64,000 nucleotides of DNA, taken from positions 76,623 to 140,622 of the forward strand of contig CAVWKS010000011.1 of the NCBI GenBank assembly GCA_963755635.1, read 5' to 3'. This stretch comes from AC-32 sp963755635 (lineage in GTDB: Bacteria; Actinomycetota; Thermoleophilia; Gaiellales; Gaiellaceae). The translations under genes and the position numbers were made by a program. Positions 18,236 through 26,856 of this stretch are shown one piece after another; positions within the stretch are counted from its first letter, which is position 1; every line of letters starts with the position of its first letter. The notes beneath the pieces were generated by a model that searched no databases, was not told the DNA's origin, and worked only from the letters and a program-made list of their open reading frames with translations.

Positions 18236-18497
18236 TCGCGGCGAGGAAGAGCGAGAGCCGGTCGGCCTCGTCTTCCTCCAGCGAGACCGCGGCCTCGGCG
18301 ACGCCGTCGACGCTCCAGACGCTGAAGCGGACGTGCGGCTCGTCGTTCAGGTAGCGAGAGACGCGCAAGGCCTTGCCGCCATCCAGCGGATGGGCGCGGA
18401 AGAACTCGACGAGCTTGCTGCGCTGTGGCGAGGCGCACCAGGGGCAGAAGCGAAAGGCCGTCTCGAGCTCGCCACCGCACTCGGCGCAGACGCGCAA
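18144..18497 (-). CDS. Small zinc-ribbon protein
   Basis: 117 residues from TTG 18497, preceded by the purine-rich SD GGAGGAGGTGGGAG. A CxxC...CxxC knuckle (CAECGG and CPWCAS, 13 residues apart) is at the N-terminus. Then comes a beta-rich domain (KALRVSRYLNDEPHVRFSV, VAEAAVSLEEDEADRLSLFL). A basic low-complexity tail overlaps the end of mreB by 92 bp and may be non-functional reading. No known family recognised. An upstream extension of the frame to 18677 is rejected because it lacks an SD and protein-like composition. Confidence 0.55.
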   Translation of the reverse strand: MRVCAECGGELETAFRFCPWCASPQRSKLVEFFRAHPLDGGKALRVSRYLNDEPHVRFSVWSVDGVAEAAVSLEEDEADRLSLFLAATSGGLCAAPSRSARAFPARRGFGRRLLRRT

Positions 18498-18652
18498 CCT
18501 GCTCCCACCTCCTCCGGTTGGCTCGTACCGTACCCCGTTCGAGTGATTTTCGTCCCCGCGGCGCAAGGTTTCTCGACCGTTTCCTTCTTCAAGGCATGGA
18601 AACGTGGAATGGAAGTTTTCTCTTTGGGTAACACCGCAGGCGAGGTGACTGA

Positions 18653-19657
18653 GTGAGCTCACTTCCCGCACCGTCATTCGAGACCGAGCTTTGCTCGCTC
18701 TACGAGCGCCACGCGGGCCGGATCCTCGGGTTCTGCCTCCGCCGGCTGCCGAGCCGCGAGGAGGCCGAGGACGCCGTCCAGCAGACGTTCCTCAACGCCT
18801 ACCGCGGGCTGCAGCGCGGGACGACTCCCCGCTCCGAGACCGCGTGGCTCTTCAAGATCGCCGAGAACGTCTGCCGGGAGCGGCGCCGCGCTGCGTGGCG
18901 ACGCCGGCGCATCGAGACCGTGAACGACCCCGAGGGGATCGAACGCGCGGCGGCACCGGAGAGCGATCACGACGAGCTCGCCGGGCTCGCGGACGCGCTC
19001 TCGGAGCTGGCGCCGAACCAGCAGCGGGCGATCCTGTTGCGCGAGTGGCAGGGGCTCAGCTACCGCGAGATCGCAGCGGAGCTCGGCGTGACTCAGGCCG
19101 CGGTCGAGACGCTGCTCTTCCGGGCCCGCCGCTCGCTCGCCTACAAGCTCGACCGCACCCGCGCGCAGGCGCTCGGGAGCCTCGGCTCCGCCGCGGCCTG
19201 GGCGAAGTCCCTGCTCGGCGGCGCGGCCGCCAAGGTGGCGGCGACAGCCGGCGTTTTCGTGGCGGTCACCGCGCTGACCCCGGCGCTCCGGCACGGGGTC
19301 ACCGGGGCCTTCGCCTCGACGCCGCGCGCGAGCGGCGCCGAGGTCACCGAGATCGCGCCCCGGCCGGCCGCAGACTCACACCCAGCCAAGGCGCGGCACC
19401 AGCCGACGGCGCGGCGACACGCGGCCCGCCGGGCCAGGGCCACGTCGACCGGCCTGCGTGTCCGCCCCGCAAGCCGTGGGGGCCTCACGGTCGTCCCGGC
19501 CAACCCACCGCCGCCGCCGGGCAGCCAGCCCCCGCCGCCGCCGCCCGTGATCGCGCTCCCGCCCGTGCCGCCCGTGCCGCCGGTCAGCGTGCCGAGCCTG
19601 CCGCCCGTGGAGGTCCCGCCGCTGCCTCCGCTTCCGCCGCTTCCGCCGCTTCCCTAG
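18653..19657 (+). CDS. ECF sigma factor with C-terminal membrane segment and proline-rich tail
   Basis: 334 residues from GTG 18653. Residues about 1-165 are a normal sigma-70 ECF factor: region 2 (LYERHAGRILGFCLRRLPS, EDAVQQTFLNAYRGLQ, TAWLFKIAENVCRE) and region 4 (LSELAPNQQRAILLREWQG, LSYREIAAELGVTQAAVE). Beyond this lie a hydrophobic helix (AAKVAATAGVFVAVTALTP), a basic linker and an extreme Pro-rich end (PPPPP and repeated LPPLP). A sigma factor tethered to the membrane, with an outside Pro-rich tail, resembles the ECF groups whose extension replaces an anti-sigma factor. No anti-sigma gene is adjacent. The tail overlaps the converging permease gene by 74 bp. Confidence 0.82.
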   Translation: MSSLPAPSFETELCSLYERHAGRILGFCLRRLPSREEAEDAVQQTFLNAYRGLQRGTTPRSETAWLFKIAENVCRERRRAAWRRRRIETVNDPEGIERAAAPESDHDELAGLADALSELAPNQQRAILLREWQGLSYREIAAELGVTQAAVETLLFRARRSLAYKLDRTRAQALGSLGSAAAWAKSLLGGAAAKVAATAGVFVAVTALTPALRHGVTGAFASTPRASGAEVTEIAPRPAADSHPAKARHQPTARRHAARRARATSTGLRVRPASRGGLTVVPANPPPPPGSQPPPPPPVIALPPVPPVPPVSVPSLPPVEVPPLPPLPPLPPLP

Positions 19658-20847
19658 CCTCGAATTTCGCGAGACAGCCCGGCCCACAGAAGAAGTACGT
19701 CCGGCCGCCGTGGTCGAGGCGGAGCGCCTTGCTCCGGTCGACCGTCATCCCGCAAACCGGGTCGCGCGCACCCCGCCGCATAGTCAGCGCGACCAGCCCC
19801 GCGGCGATGAGCGTAAACACGATGTTCAGAAAGGTCGTGTAGTTCCACGAGATCCCGCGTGCGGTGATCGAGTCGATCGACGGCCGCGTGGTCGGCACCA
19901 GCCCGAAGCGCGCTGAAGATGCCGTTCACCGCGAGCGCGGCCGCGGCCATCGAGCCGTACATCAGCGCGACGAGCAGCACCGTCAGCCGGCCGCCGTAGT
20001 AGCGACGGTAGATCAGCACGATCGGGATGATGATCAGGTCGGCGTAGATGAACGCGATCACGCCCGAGAACGAGATCCCGCCCGCCCAGAGCACCGCCGC
20101 GAGCGGCACGTTCCCGACCGAGCAGACGAACGAGAGAACCGCGACGAGCGGCCCGATGACGACATTCTCGAGCTGCTGCGGCACGCCACCCGTGCCGGTC
20201 AGGAACAGCTTGTTGAAGAAGCTCATCGGCAGGAGCGCGACGAAGCCTGCGATCAGGAAGCCGAGGACGATCTCCCTCCAGAGCATCTCGAAGTCGCCGC
20301 GGAAGTTGTGCGCGACATCCGACCAGGCCTCGAGCGAGAACAGCTTGGGCGCGCCGCCGGCGGAGTGGTGCTGGTGGCCGGTGTCCGCGGCGACCGCGTG
20401 CTCGCGGGCCTCTTCCTCGGCGCGGCGCGAGACGAGTAGCCGCAGCCCGCCCCACATCAGCACGATCAGGATCAGCCCGCCGACCAGCTCCGCGAGCGTG
20501 AAGCGCCAGCCGATGAAGATCCAGAGCACGATCCCGAGCTCGAAGACCAGGTTCGTCGAGGCGAACTGGAACACCATCGCCGAGACGAGGCTTGCGCCCT
20601 TCTGGAAGAGCGACTTCCCGATCGCCACCGCGGCGTAACTGCACGACGACGAGGCGGCGCCGAGCCCGGTCGCGAGCGCCACCTCCCGCGGCCCGCGCGA
20701 GCCGAGCGCGCGCTCGAGCCGCGCCCGCGGCACCCACGCCTGCACGATCCCCGAGAGCAGGAAGCCGAGCACGAGCGCCCACCAGACCTCCCACGCCATC
20801 TGGAACGCGTTCCAGAGCCCCTGGCCGATCTGGTCGAGAACGTCCAC
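19584..20847 (-). CDS. UPF0718/DUF318-family permease fused to a C-terminal YHS domain (one frameshift)
   Basis: 420 residues after removing one base near 19905. The N-terminal 300 residues hold about eight membrane helices with the family signature GLGAASSSCSYAAVAIGKSL and VCSVGNVPLAAVLWAGGISF. A His-rich loop (ADTGHQHHSAGG) lies between them. After the shift (SA then FGLVPTTRPS) a further helix and a YHS domain follow: DPVCGMTV, then YFFCGPGCLAKFE. YHS domains bind metals, so metal or metalloid efflux (DUF318 permeases are linked to arsenic or mercury handling) is plausible but inferred. GTG start 20847. It ends in an Ala/Glu-rich tail overlapping the ECF sigma gene. Confidence 0.8.
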
Positions 20848-20890
20848 GCGCCGAGGGTAGCGCGGCGCGGGCCCGGGTACCCGATGCGAC

Positions 20891-22867
20891 GTGGCCGAGC
20901 AACTGGTAATCGTCGACGGCACGACGTTCTTCTTCTCCGAGCGGAACGGGGACATCCTCGCGACCAAGCCGGAGGGGTTCTTCTACGAGGACGTGCGCCA
21001 CCTCTCGCGCTGGTCGCTGACCGTCGAGGGGAAGCCGCTCGCTGCGCTCACGAGCCGCGTGGTCGACTACTTCTCGGCGAGGATCGTCGGCGCCCGGGAG
21101 GGCGAGAGCGAGCCGACGCTGTCGGTCACCCGCGACCGGTTCGTGACCGAGGGCGTGCACGAGGACCTCGTCGTCTCGAACCACGCGCAGACCGAGCAGC
21201 GCGTCCGGGTCGAGCTCTCGTTCGCCGCCGACTTCGCCGACGTGATGGACGCCCAGAAGCACGGCACCTTCGAGCGCGGCCGCTACTCCGCGGAGGTCGG
21301 CAAGCGGGCCGTCACGCTCTGGCAGGAGCGCGACGGCTACCGGCGCGGGACCGTGATCCGCTTCCAGCGGGTCGGACGCTTGCGCCGGGACCGCGTCGTC
21401 TTCGACCTGCGCCTCGGGCCCGGCGAAAGCTGGAAGACCTGCATCGACCTGATTCCGGTCGTCGACGGGGCGCGCCGCTCGCCGCTTCTCGCCTGCGGCT
21501 CGTTCGGCCGGCACGCGCCGAAGATGCCGCTCAGCCTGGACGAGTGGTTCTCGACCGCCCCGGAGCTGGAGGCGGATTGGGACCCGGCACGCCATGTCTA
21601 CCACCAGAGCCTGCTCGACCTGGCGGCCCTGAGGATCCGGCCCCGGGAGGAGCACCTCCGCTGGGCAATGCCCGCCGGCGGCCTGCCGTGGTTCATGACC
21701 GTCTTCGGCCGCGACAGCATCATCGCCGCCTACCAGACGCTGCCGTTCCAGAGCGAGCTCGCCCAGGCGACGCTGCAGGCGCTGGCCGAGCTGCAGGCCA
21801 CCGAGTGGGACGACTTCGCCGATGCCCAGCCCGGGAAGGTGCTGCACGAGCTGCGGCGCGGCTCGCTCGCGGCGACCGGCGAGATCCCCCGCGCCTACCA
21901 CGGCACGCACGACGCGACCGCGCTCTTTCTGATCCTGCTCGACGAGTACGAGCGCTGGACCGGCGACCGCGCTTTCGTCCGTGAGCTCGAGCCGAACGCG
22001 CGGGCAGCCCTCGCGTGGATCGAGGGCCCGGCCGACCTCGACGGCGACGGCTACCTCGAGTACATCAAGCGGTCGGACGCCCCGAGCGCGCTCGACAACC
22101 ACTGCTGGAAGGACTCGGACGACTCGATCCGCTTCGCCGACGGGCGCCAGGCGGAGCCGCCGATCGCGACCTGCGAGATCCAGGGCTACGCCTACGACGC
22201 TCGCCTGCGAACGGCCCGCCTGCTGCGGGAGGTCTGGCGCGACCGGGAGACGGCGGCACGGCTGGAGCGCGACGCGGACGAGCTGAAGCGCCGCTTCAAC
22301 CGCGACTTCTGGATCGGCCGGCGCGGCCACTACGCGCTCGCGCTCGACCGAGACAAGCAGCAGGTCGACTCGCTCACCTCCAACGTCGGCCACCTGCTCT
22401 GGAGCGGGATCGTGGACGAGCGGCGGGCGGAGCGCGTGGTCCGCCGGCTGCTACGTGAGGACATGTTCAGCGGCTGGGGCGTCCGCTCGATGTCGGCGGA
22501 CGACGCGGCCTACAACCCGCTCGAGTACCACTGCGGCACCGTCTGGCCGCACGACACGGCGATCGTCGCGGAGGGGATGCGCCGCTACGGCTTCCGCGAC
22601 GAGGCCGGCCGGCTCTGCGAAGCGCTCCTGCAGGCGGCCGAGGCCTTCGGCTACCAGCTGCCCGAGGTCTTCGCGGGCCTCCCGCGCGACGAGACGAACG
22701 CGCCGGTCGAGTACCCGGACGCGCTCAAGCCGCAGGCCTGGTCGGCGGGCGCCCCGCTACTCGCGCTGCGCACGCTGCTCGGCCTGGACGCGTCCGGCGG
22801 GAAGGTGCGCCGCTCCTCGCCGCGCGTCCCGGAGTCGCTCGGCCGGATCCGGCTTACTCGACGGTGA
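20891..22867 (+). CDS. Glycogen-debranching (amylo-alpha-1,6-glucosidase type) enzyme
   Basis: 658 residues from GTG 20891. The N-terminal third matches the GDE_N-type beta domain (LVIVDGTTFFFSERNGDI, FFYEDVRHLSRW). The C-terminal two thirds form an (alpha/alpha)6 barrel with GLPWFMTVFGRDSIIAAYQ, NHCWKDSDDSI, LSGWGVRSMS-like FSGWGVRSMSADDAAYNP and YHCGTVWPHDTAI. These are the acid-containing motifs of the amylo-alpha-1,6-glucosidase (GH133-like) family. It would trim branch points in glycogen or similar glucans. There is no signal peptide. Its 3' end overlaps converging glmS by 14 bp. Confidence 0.9.
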   Translation: MAEQLVIVDGTTFFFSERNGDILATKPEGFFYEDVRHLSRWSLTVEGKPLAALTSRVVDYFSARIVGAREGESEPTLSVTRDRFVTEGVHEDLVVSNHAQTEQRVRVELSFAADFADVMDAQKHGTFERGRYSAEVGKRAVTLWQERDGYRRGTVIRFQRVGRLRRDRVVFDLRLGPGESWKTCIDLIPVVDGARRSPLLACGSFGRHAPKMPLSLDEWFSTAPELEADWDPARHVYHQSLLDLAALRIRPREEHLRWAMPAGGLPWFMTVFGRDSIIAAYQTLPFQSELAQATLQALAELQATEWDDFADAQPGKVLHELRRGSLAATGEIPRAYHGTHDATALFLILLDEYERWTGDRAFVRELEPNARAALAWIEGPADLDGDGYLEYIKRSDAPSALDNHCWKDSDDSIRFADGRQAEPPIATCEIQGYAYDARLRTARLLREVWRDRETAARLERDADELKRRFNRDFWIGRRGHYALALDRDKQQVDSLTSNVGHLLWSGIVDERRAERVVRRLLREDMFSGWGVRSMSADDAAYNPLEYHCGTVWPHDTAIVAEGMRRYGFRDEAGRLCEALLQAAEAFGYQLPEVFAGLPRDETNAPVEYPDALKPQAWSAGAPLLALRTLLGLDASGGKVRRSSPRVPESLGRIRLTRR

Positions 22868-24683
22868 CGGTCTTCGCGAGGTTGCGCGGCTGGTCGACAT
22901 TGAGGCCGCGCAGGCGCGCGATGCGATAGGCCAGCAGCTGCAGCGGCACGACTGCGAGCACGGCCTGCAGGAAGGCCGGCGTCCGCGGCACGTAGATCAC
23001 GTCGTCGGCGTGGTGCTGGATGTCCTCGTTGCCGTCGGTCGCGATCGCGATCACGTGGGCGCCTCGGGCCCGCGTCTCCTGGATGTTCGAGACGACCTTG
23101 TCGTAGATCCCCTTGTGGTCGGTCGCGACGCAGACGACCGGCGTGCCCTCCTCCAGCAGCGCGATCGGCCCGTGCTTCATCTCGCCGGCCGAGTAGGCGT
23201 CGGTCGGGATGTAGGAGAGCTCCTTCAGCTTGAGCGCGCCCTCGAGCGCCACCGGCAGCCCGATGTGCCGCCCGAGGTAGAGGAAGAACGGCTTGTCGTA
23301 GAAGCGCTGCGCGATCTCTTCGACCGGATGGTCCCCGTCGAGGAAGTGCTCGATCTTCTGCGGCAGCTCGTAGAGCTGATCGAGGATGAACTCGATCTCG
23401 TCCGGCGGCAGCGTCTTCCGCACCTGCGCAAGCTTGAGCCCGATCAGCGCCAGCAGCGCAACCTGGGCGGTGAACGTCTTCGACGACGCGACCGCAACCT
23501 CGAGGCCGCAGCGCGTGTAGAGCACCGACTCCGCCTCGCGGGTGATCTGCGAGCCCATCAGGTTCGTGATCGCGACGGTGCGGGCGCCGAGCTCGCGGGC
23601 GAGCTTGATCGCGTTGACCGTGTCGCGCGACTCGCCGGATTGCGAGATGCCGATTACGAGCGTGTCCTTGGAGAGCACCGGGTTGCGGTAGATCCACTCG
23701 CTGGCGATGTCGGGCTCGACCGGAAGCCGCGCCCACTCCTCGATCATGTAGCGCCCGACGACGCCTGCGTGGTAGGCGGTGCCGCACGCGACGACGACGA
23801 TCCGGCGCAGGTTGCGCAGCTGCTCCTCGGTCAGGCCCAGGCTCTCGAGCACGAGCTCGCCGTGGCGGATCCGGTCGCCGAGCGTCTCGGCAACAGCGTC
23901 CGGCTGCTCGTAGATCTCCTTCAGCATGAACGTCTCGTAGCCCGACTTCTCCGCCGCCTCGAGATCCCAGTCGACCTCGATCACGTCGCGCTCAACTTCT
24001 CCGTTCTCGACGTCGAGGAAACGAGCGCCATCCTCGGTGATCGAGACGACCTCGCCGTCCTCGATCAGCTGGATCGAGCGCGTCTCGGAGATGAACGCGG
24101 CCGCCATCGAAGCAAGGAACATCTCGTCCCGGCCCACGCCGACGAGCAGCGGGCACTGCAGCCGTGCGCCGACGAGCTCGCCGGGGTGGTCGTGGTGGAC
24201 GACGACGAAGGCGAAGTGCCCCTCGAGCTCCTTGTAGGCGCTGCGGACTGCCTCGGCGAGGTCGCCGTCGTAGTGGCGCTCGATCAGGTGGACGACCACC
24301 TCGGCGTCGGTCTGGGTCCGGAACGTGTGCCCCTCGGACTCGAGCGACTCCTTCAGCTCGCGGAAGTTCTCGACGATCCCGTTCAGCACGATCGCGAGCT
24401 TGTCGTCGTCACAGCCGGTCAGCGGGTGCGCGTTCTGCTCGGTGACGGCGCCGTGGGTCGCCCAGCGCGTGTGGCCGAGGCCCGTCGTGGAGACGGAGCC
24501 GTTCGAGCCCGCCGCGGCGATCAGGTTCTGCAGATTCCCGACCGCGCGCACGTAATCGAGGGCGTCGTCCTCCCGGAGGGCGAGGCCTGCCGAGTCGTAG
24601 CCGCGGTACTCCAACCGTTGAAGCCCGCTCAGGAGGAGCTCCTTGCACGGTCTTCGTCCGACGTATCCGATGATGCCGCACAC
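22854..24683 (-). CDS. glmS: Glutamine--fructose-6-phosphate aminotransferase (isomerising)
   Basis: 609 residues. Starts at GTG 24683 with CGIIGYVGRRPCKELL, so Cys is residue 2, the glutaminase nucleophile. The class II amidotransferase domain is followed by two SIS domains (ISQSGESRDTVNAIKLARELG and PTDAYSAGEMKHGPIALLEEG), ending LAKTVTVE as in other GlmS. It makes glucosamine-6-phosphate for peptidoglycan. Only 68 bp separate it from glmM, far too little for a glmS ribozyme. The gap holds an inverted CCGGGC...GCCCGG stem near 24685. Confidence 0.96.
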   Translation of the reverse strand: MCGIIGYVGRRPCKELLLSGLQRLEYRGYDSAGLALREDDALDYVRAVGNLQNLIAAAGSNGSVSTTGLGHTRWATHGAVTEQNAHPLTGCDDDKLAIVLNGIVENFRELKESLESEGHTFRTQTDAEVVVHLIERHYDGDLAEAVRSAYKELEGHFAFVVVHHDHPGELVGARLQCPLLVGVGRDEMFLASMAAAFISETRSIQLIEDGEVVSITEDGARFLDVENGEVERDVIEVDWDLEAAEKSGYETFMLKEIYEQPDAVAETLGDRIRHGELVLESLGLTEEQLRNLRRIVVVACGTAYHAGVVGRYMIEEWARLPVEPDIASEWIYRNPVLSKDTLVIGISQSGESRDTVNAIKLARELGARTVAITNLMGSQITREAESVLYTRCGLEVAVASSKTFTAQVALLALIGLKLAQVRKTLPPDEIEFILDQLYELPQKIEHFLDGDHPVEEIAQRFYDKPFFLYLGRHIGLPVALEGALKLKELSYIPTDAYSAGEMKHGPIALLEEGTPVVCVATDHKGIYDKVVSNIQETRARGAHVIAIATDGNEDIQHHADDVIYVPRTPAFLQAVLAVVPLQLLAYRIARLRGLNVDQPRNLAKTVTVE

Positions 24684-24751
24684 GACCGGGCAAATACCCC
24701 CTTAGAACGCGAAACGCCCGGCTGTTCCCCCCGCCCCTTCGTCGAAGCGGG

Positions 24752-26014
24752 TCAGCCGAGCTCTCGTGTCACGAGAGCGCAGATCGTAGCACAGGCTTCG
24801 TTGGCAGCCGCCTCGTTTTCGGCCTCGGCCAGGATGCGGATCAGGGGCTCCGTTCCTGACGGCCGGACGAGCACGCGGCCGTTGCCGTCGAAGCTCGCGT
24901 TCAGCCGCTCGACCTCGTCGCGGACGCTCTGCGGGAGCTCGCGCCGGGCGACCCTGACGTTCGCTTTCGCCTGTGGAAACCGCGGCATCACGGCGGCTGC
25001 GTCCTCGAGCGTGCGGCCTCCGAGCGCGCCACAGAGCAGCAGTCCCGCCGCGAGCCCGTCGCCGGTCACGTGGCCCTCCAGGTAGAGGATGTGGCCCGAC
25101 TGCTCGCCACCCAGAACGCCGCCCTCGCGACGCAGCGCCTCGACCACGTAGCGGTCGCCGACGTCGGTCGTGAGCACCCGCACGCCGTGCTCGGCCGCGA
25201 GCTTGTGGAAGCCGAGGTTCGTCATCACGGTGACCGCGACGAGCTCGACGCCCAGGTGGAGCATCAGGATCGCCAGGATCTGGTCGCCGTCGACGACCTC
25301 CCCGCGCGCGTCGACCGCCAGCATTCGGTCGCCGTCTCCGTCGAACGCGATTCCCAGGTCTGCGCCCGAGCTTGTAACAGTCTGTTGCAAGGCGTTCAGG
25401 TCGGTGGCGCCGCAGCCCTGGTTGATGTTCGTCCCGTCCGGCTCGGAGCCGATCGCGGTCACGTGGGCGCCGAGCTGCTCGAAGGCCCCGGGCGCGATCC
25501 CGGAGTAGGCGCCGTTCGCGCAGTCGACCACGACGTCGAGGCCAGAGAGGTCGGAGCCGAACCGCTCGAGGATGTGCTCGAGGTAGCTGTCGGTTGCGAC
25601 GTCGACGTGGTCGATCTCGCCTCCACCGGATGCCGGCGCATCCAGCAGCTGCTCGATCTCCTCCTCGGCCCGGTCGCTCAGCTTGTGGCCCTCGCGGTCG
25701 AAGAGCTTGATGCCGTTGTACTCCGGCGGGTTGTGCGAGGCGGAGATCACCGCGCCGAGGTCGAGCGTCAGCAGCGCGACCGCGGGCGTCGGCAGCACCC
25801 CGGCGACGACCGCGTTCCCGCCGGCCGCGACGACGCCGCGGGCGAACGCCTCCTCGAGGTCCGGCCCCGACGCGCGGGTGTCCCGCCCGACGAAGACGCG
25901 TCCGCCGTCCGACCAGAGCGTCGCCGCCTTGCCGAGCTGCTCGACGAGCTCAGGCGTGAGGTCTTCGCCGACGACCCCGCGGACCCCGTCGGTCCCGAAG
26001 TACCGCCGAGGCAC
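24752..26014 (-). CDS. glmM: Phosphoglucosamine mutase
   Basis: 420 residues from GTG 26014, overlapping the rpsI stop by one base (TAGTG). Converts glucosamine-6-P to glucosamine-1-P. Visible: RYFGTDGVRGVVGEDL at the N-terminus, the active-site serine loop VISASHNPPEYNGIKLF, the Mg-binding IAFDGDGDRMLAVD and the sugar/phosphate end VRPSGTEPLIRILAE. The order rplM-rpsI-glmM-glmS is the common actinobacterial arrangement. A 19-bp near-palindrome lies inside it at 25372. Confidence 0.96.
   Translation of the reverse strand: MPRRYFGTDGVRGVVGEDLTPELVEQLGKAATLWSDGGRVFVGRDTRASGPDLEEAFARGVVAAGGNAVVAGVLPTPAVALLTLDLGAVISASHNPPEYNGIKLFDREGHKLSDRAEEEIEQLLDAPASGGGEIDHVDVATDSYLEHILERFGSDLSGLDVVVDCANGAYSGIAPGAFEQLGAHVTAIGSEPDGTNINQGCGATDLNALQQTVTSSGADLGIAFDGDGDRMLAVDARGEVVDGDQILAILMLHLGVELVAVTVMTNLGFHKLAAEHGVRVLTTDVGDRYVVEALRREGGVLGGEQSGHILYLEGHVTGDGLAAGLLLCGALGGRTLEDAAAVMPRFPQAKANVRVARRELPQSVRDEVERLNASFDGNGRVLVRPSGTEPLIRILAEAENEAAANEACATICALVTRELG
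25372..25390. repeat. Near-palindrome related to a second site at 44434
   Basis: TTGTAACAGTCTGTTGCAA, a 19-bp palindrome with one mismatch, inside glmM. On the other strand the site at 44434-44452 shares GTAACAGTCTGTTRCAAGG with one mismatch. AT-rich repeats of this length are unexpected at about 70% G+C. Function unknown. Confidence 0.35.
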
Positions 26015-26409
26015 TATCGCTTCGAGAACTGAGGCGCCTTGCGGGCCTTGTGGAGCCCGGCCTTCTTGCGCTCGACGATCCTGGCGTCCCTGGTCAGGAA
26101 GCCGGCGCGCTTGAGCGGGACACGCAGCTCGGGGTCGGCCTCGACGAGAGCGCGGGCGATTCCGTGACGGACGGCGCCCGCCTGGCCGCTCGGGCCGCCG
26201 CCGTGGACGCGTACGCGCAGGTCAAACGTCCCCTCGACGCCGGCGGTCTTGAGCGGCGCGAGCACAAGCTCCCGGTGCGCCGCGCGCGGGAAGTAGTCCT
26301 CGATCGTGCGGCCGTTGAACCAGGTCGTGCCGTCGCCCGGACGCAGGATCACGCGCGCGACGGACGTCTTGCGCTTGCCGGTGCCTCTGTACTGAGCGAT
26401 CTCGTTCAT
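26014..26409 (-). CDS. rpsI: 30S ribosomal protein S9 (uS9)
   Basis: 131 residues. N-terminal TGKRKTSVARVILRPG, central GGGPSGQAGAVRHGIARAL and the hallmark basic C-terminal tail ending RKAPQFSKR, whose last residues contact P-site tRNA, are all intact. Overlaps rplM by 4 bp (ATGA) and glmM by 1 bp. Confidence 0.98.
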   Translation of the reverse strand: MNEIAQYRGTGKRKTSVARVILRPGDGTTWFNGRTIEDYFPRAAHRELVLAPLKTAGVEGTFDLRVRVHGGGPSGQAGAVRHGIARALVEADPELRVPLKRAGFLTRDARIVERKKAGLHKARKAPQFSKR

Positions 26410-26843
26410 GTGCGGAGCTCCAGTTCCTGCGGCGCCTGAGCCTCGTGCGGGTGCTCCGGGCCGGCGTAGATCTTCAGCTTCTTGATCTGGGCGCGCGCGA
26501 GGCGGTTCCGCGGAAGCATGCCCTTGACCGCCTTGCGCAGCACCTCGGTCGGCCTGCGCTCGAGCTGGACGCGGAGCGGCCGGCTCTTGAGCGCGCCCGG
26601 ATAGCCGGAGTGGCGGTAGTAGAGCTTGTCGTCGAGCTTGTTGCCGGTGACGACGATCTTCTCGGCATTCACGACCACGACGAAGTCGCCCGTGTCGACG
26701 TGCGGCGTGTACTGGGGCTTCCCCTTGCCGCGGAGCGTGTCCGCGATCTGCGTAGCGAGACGCCCGAGCGTCTTTCCTTCGGCATCGACGAGGTACCAGC
26801 GGCGCTCGACCTCGCCCGGCTTTGCGTTCCAGGTCTTTTGCAT
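26406..26843 (-). CDS. rplM: 50S ribosomal protein L13 (uL13)
   Basis: 145 residues. Recognised from WYLVDAEGKTLGRLATQIAD, DFVVVVNAEKIVVTGNKL, YYRHSGYPG and KGMLPRNRLAR. First gene of the leftward rplM-rpsI-glmM-glmS group. It is preceded after 13 bp by a uracil-DNA glycosylase gene on the same strand, so its promoter may lie inside that gene. Confidence 0.98.
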   Translation of the reverse strand: MQKTWNAKPGEVERRWYLVDAEGKTLGRLATQIADTLRGKGKPQYTPHVDTGDFVVVVNAEKIVVTGNKLDDKLYYRHSGYPGALKSRPLRVQLERRPTEVLRKAVKGMLPRNRLARAQIKKLKIYAGPEHPHEAQAPQELELRT

Positions 26844-26856
26844 AGAAGCGGCGGAC

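Noticed and set aside
19826..22393. 855-residue minus-strand frame opposite the debranching enzyme
   Set aside because: Arg/Ala/Val-rich composition with no domain; it is the antisense of a well-supported gene.
24684..24751. glmS ribozyme or riboswitch upstream of glmS
   Set aside because: Only 68 bp lie between glmM and glmS; the ribozyme needs about 150 nt and its core was not seen.
22455..25085. 876-residue plus-strand frame opposite glmS
   Set aside because: Shadow of glmS on the other strand; no protein family features.
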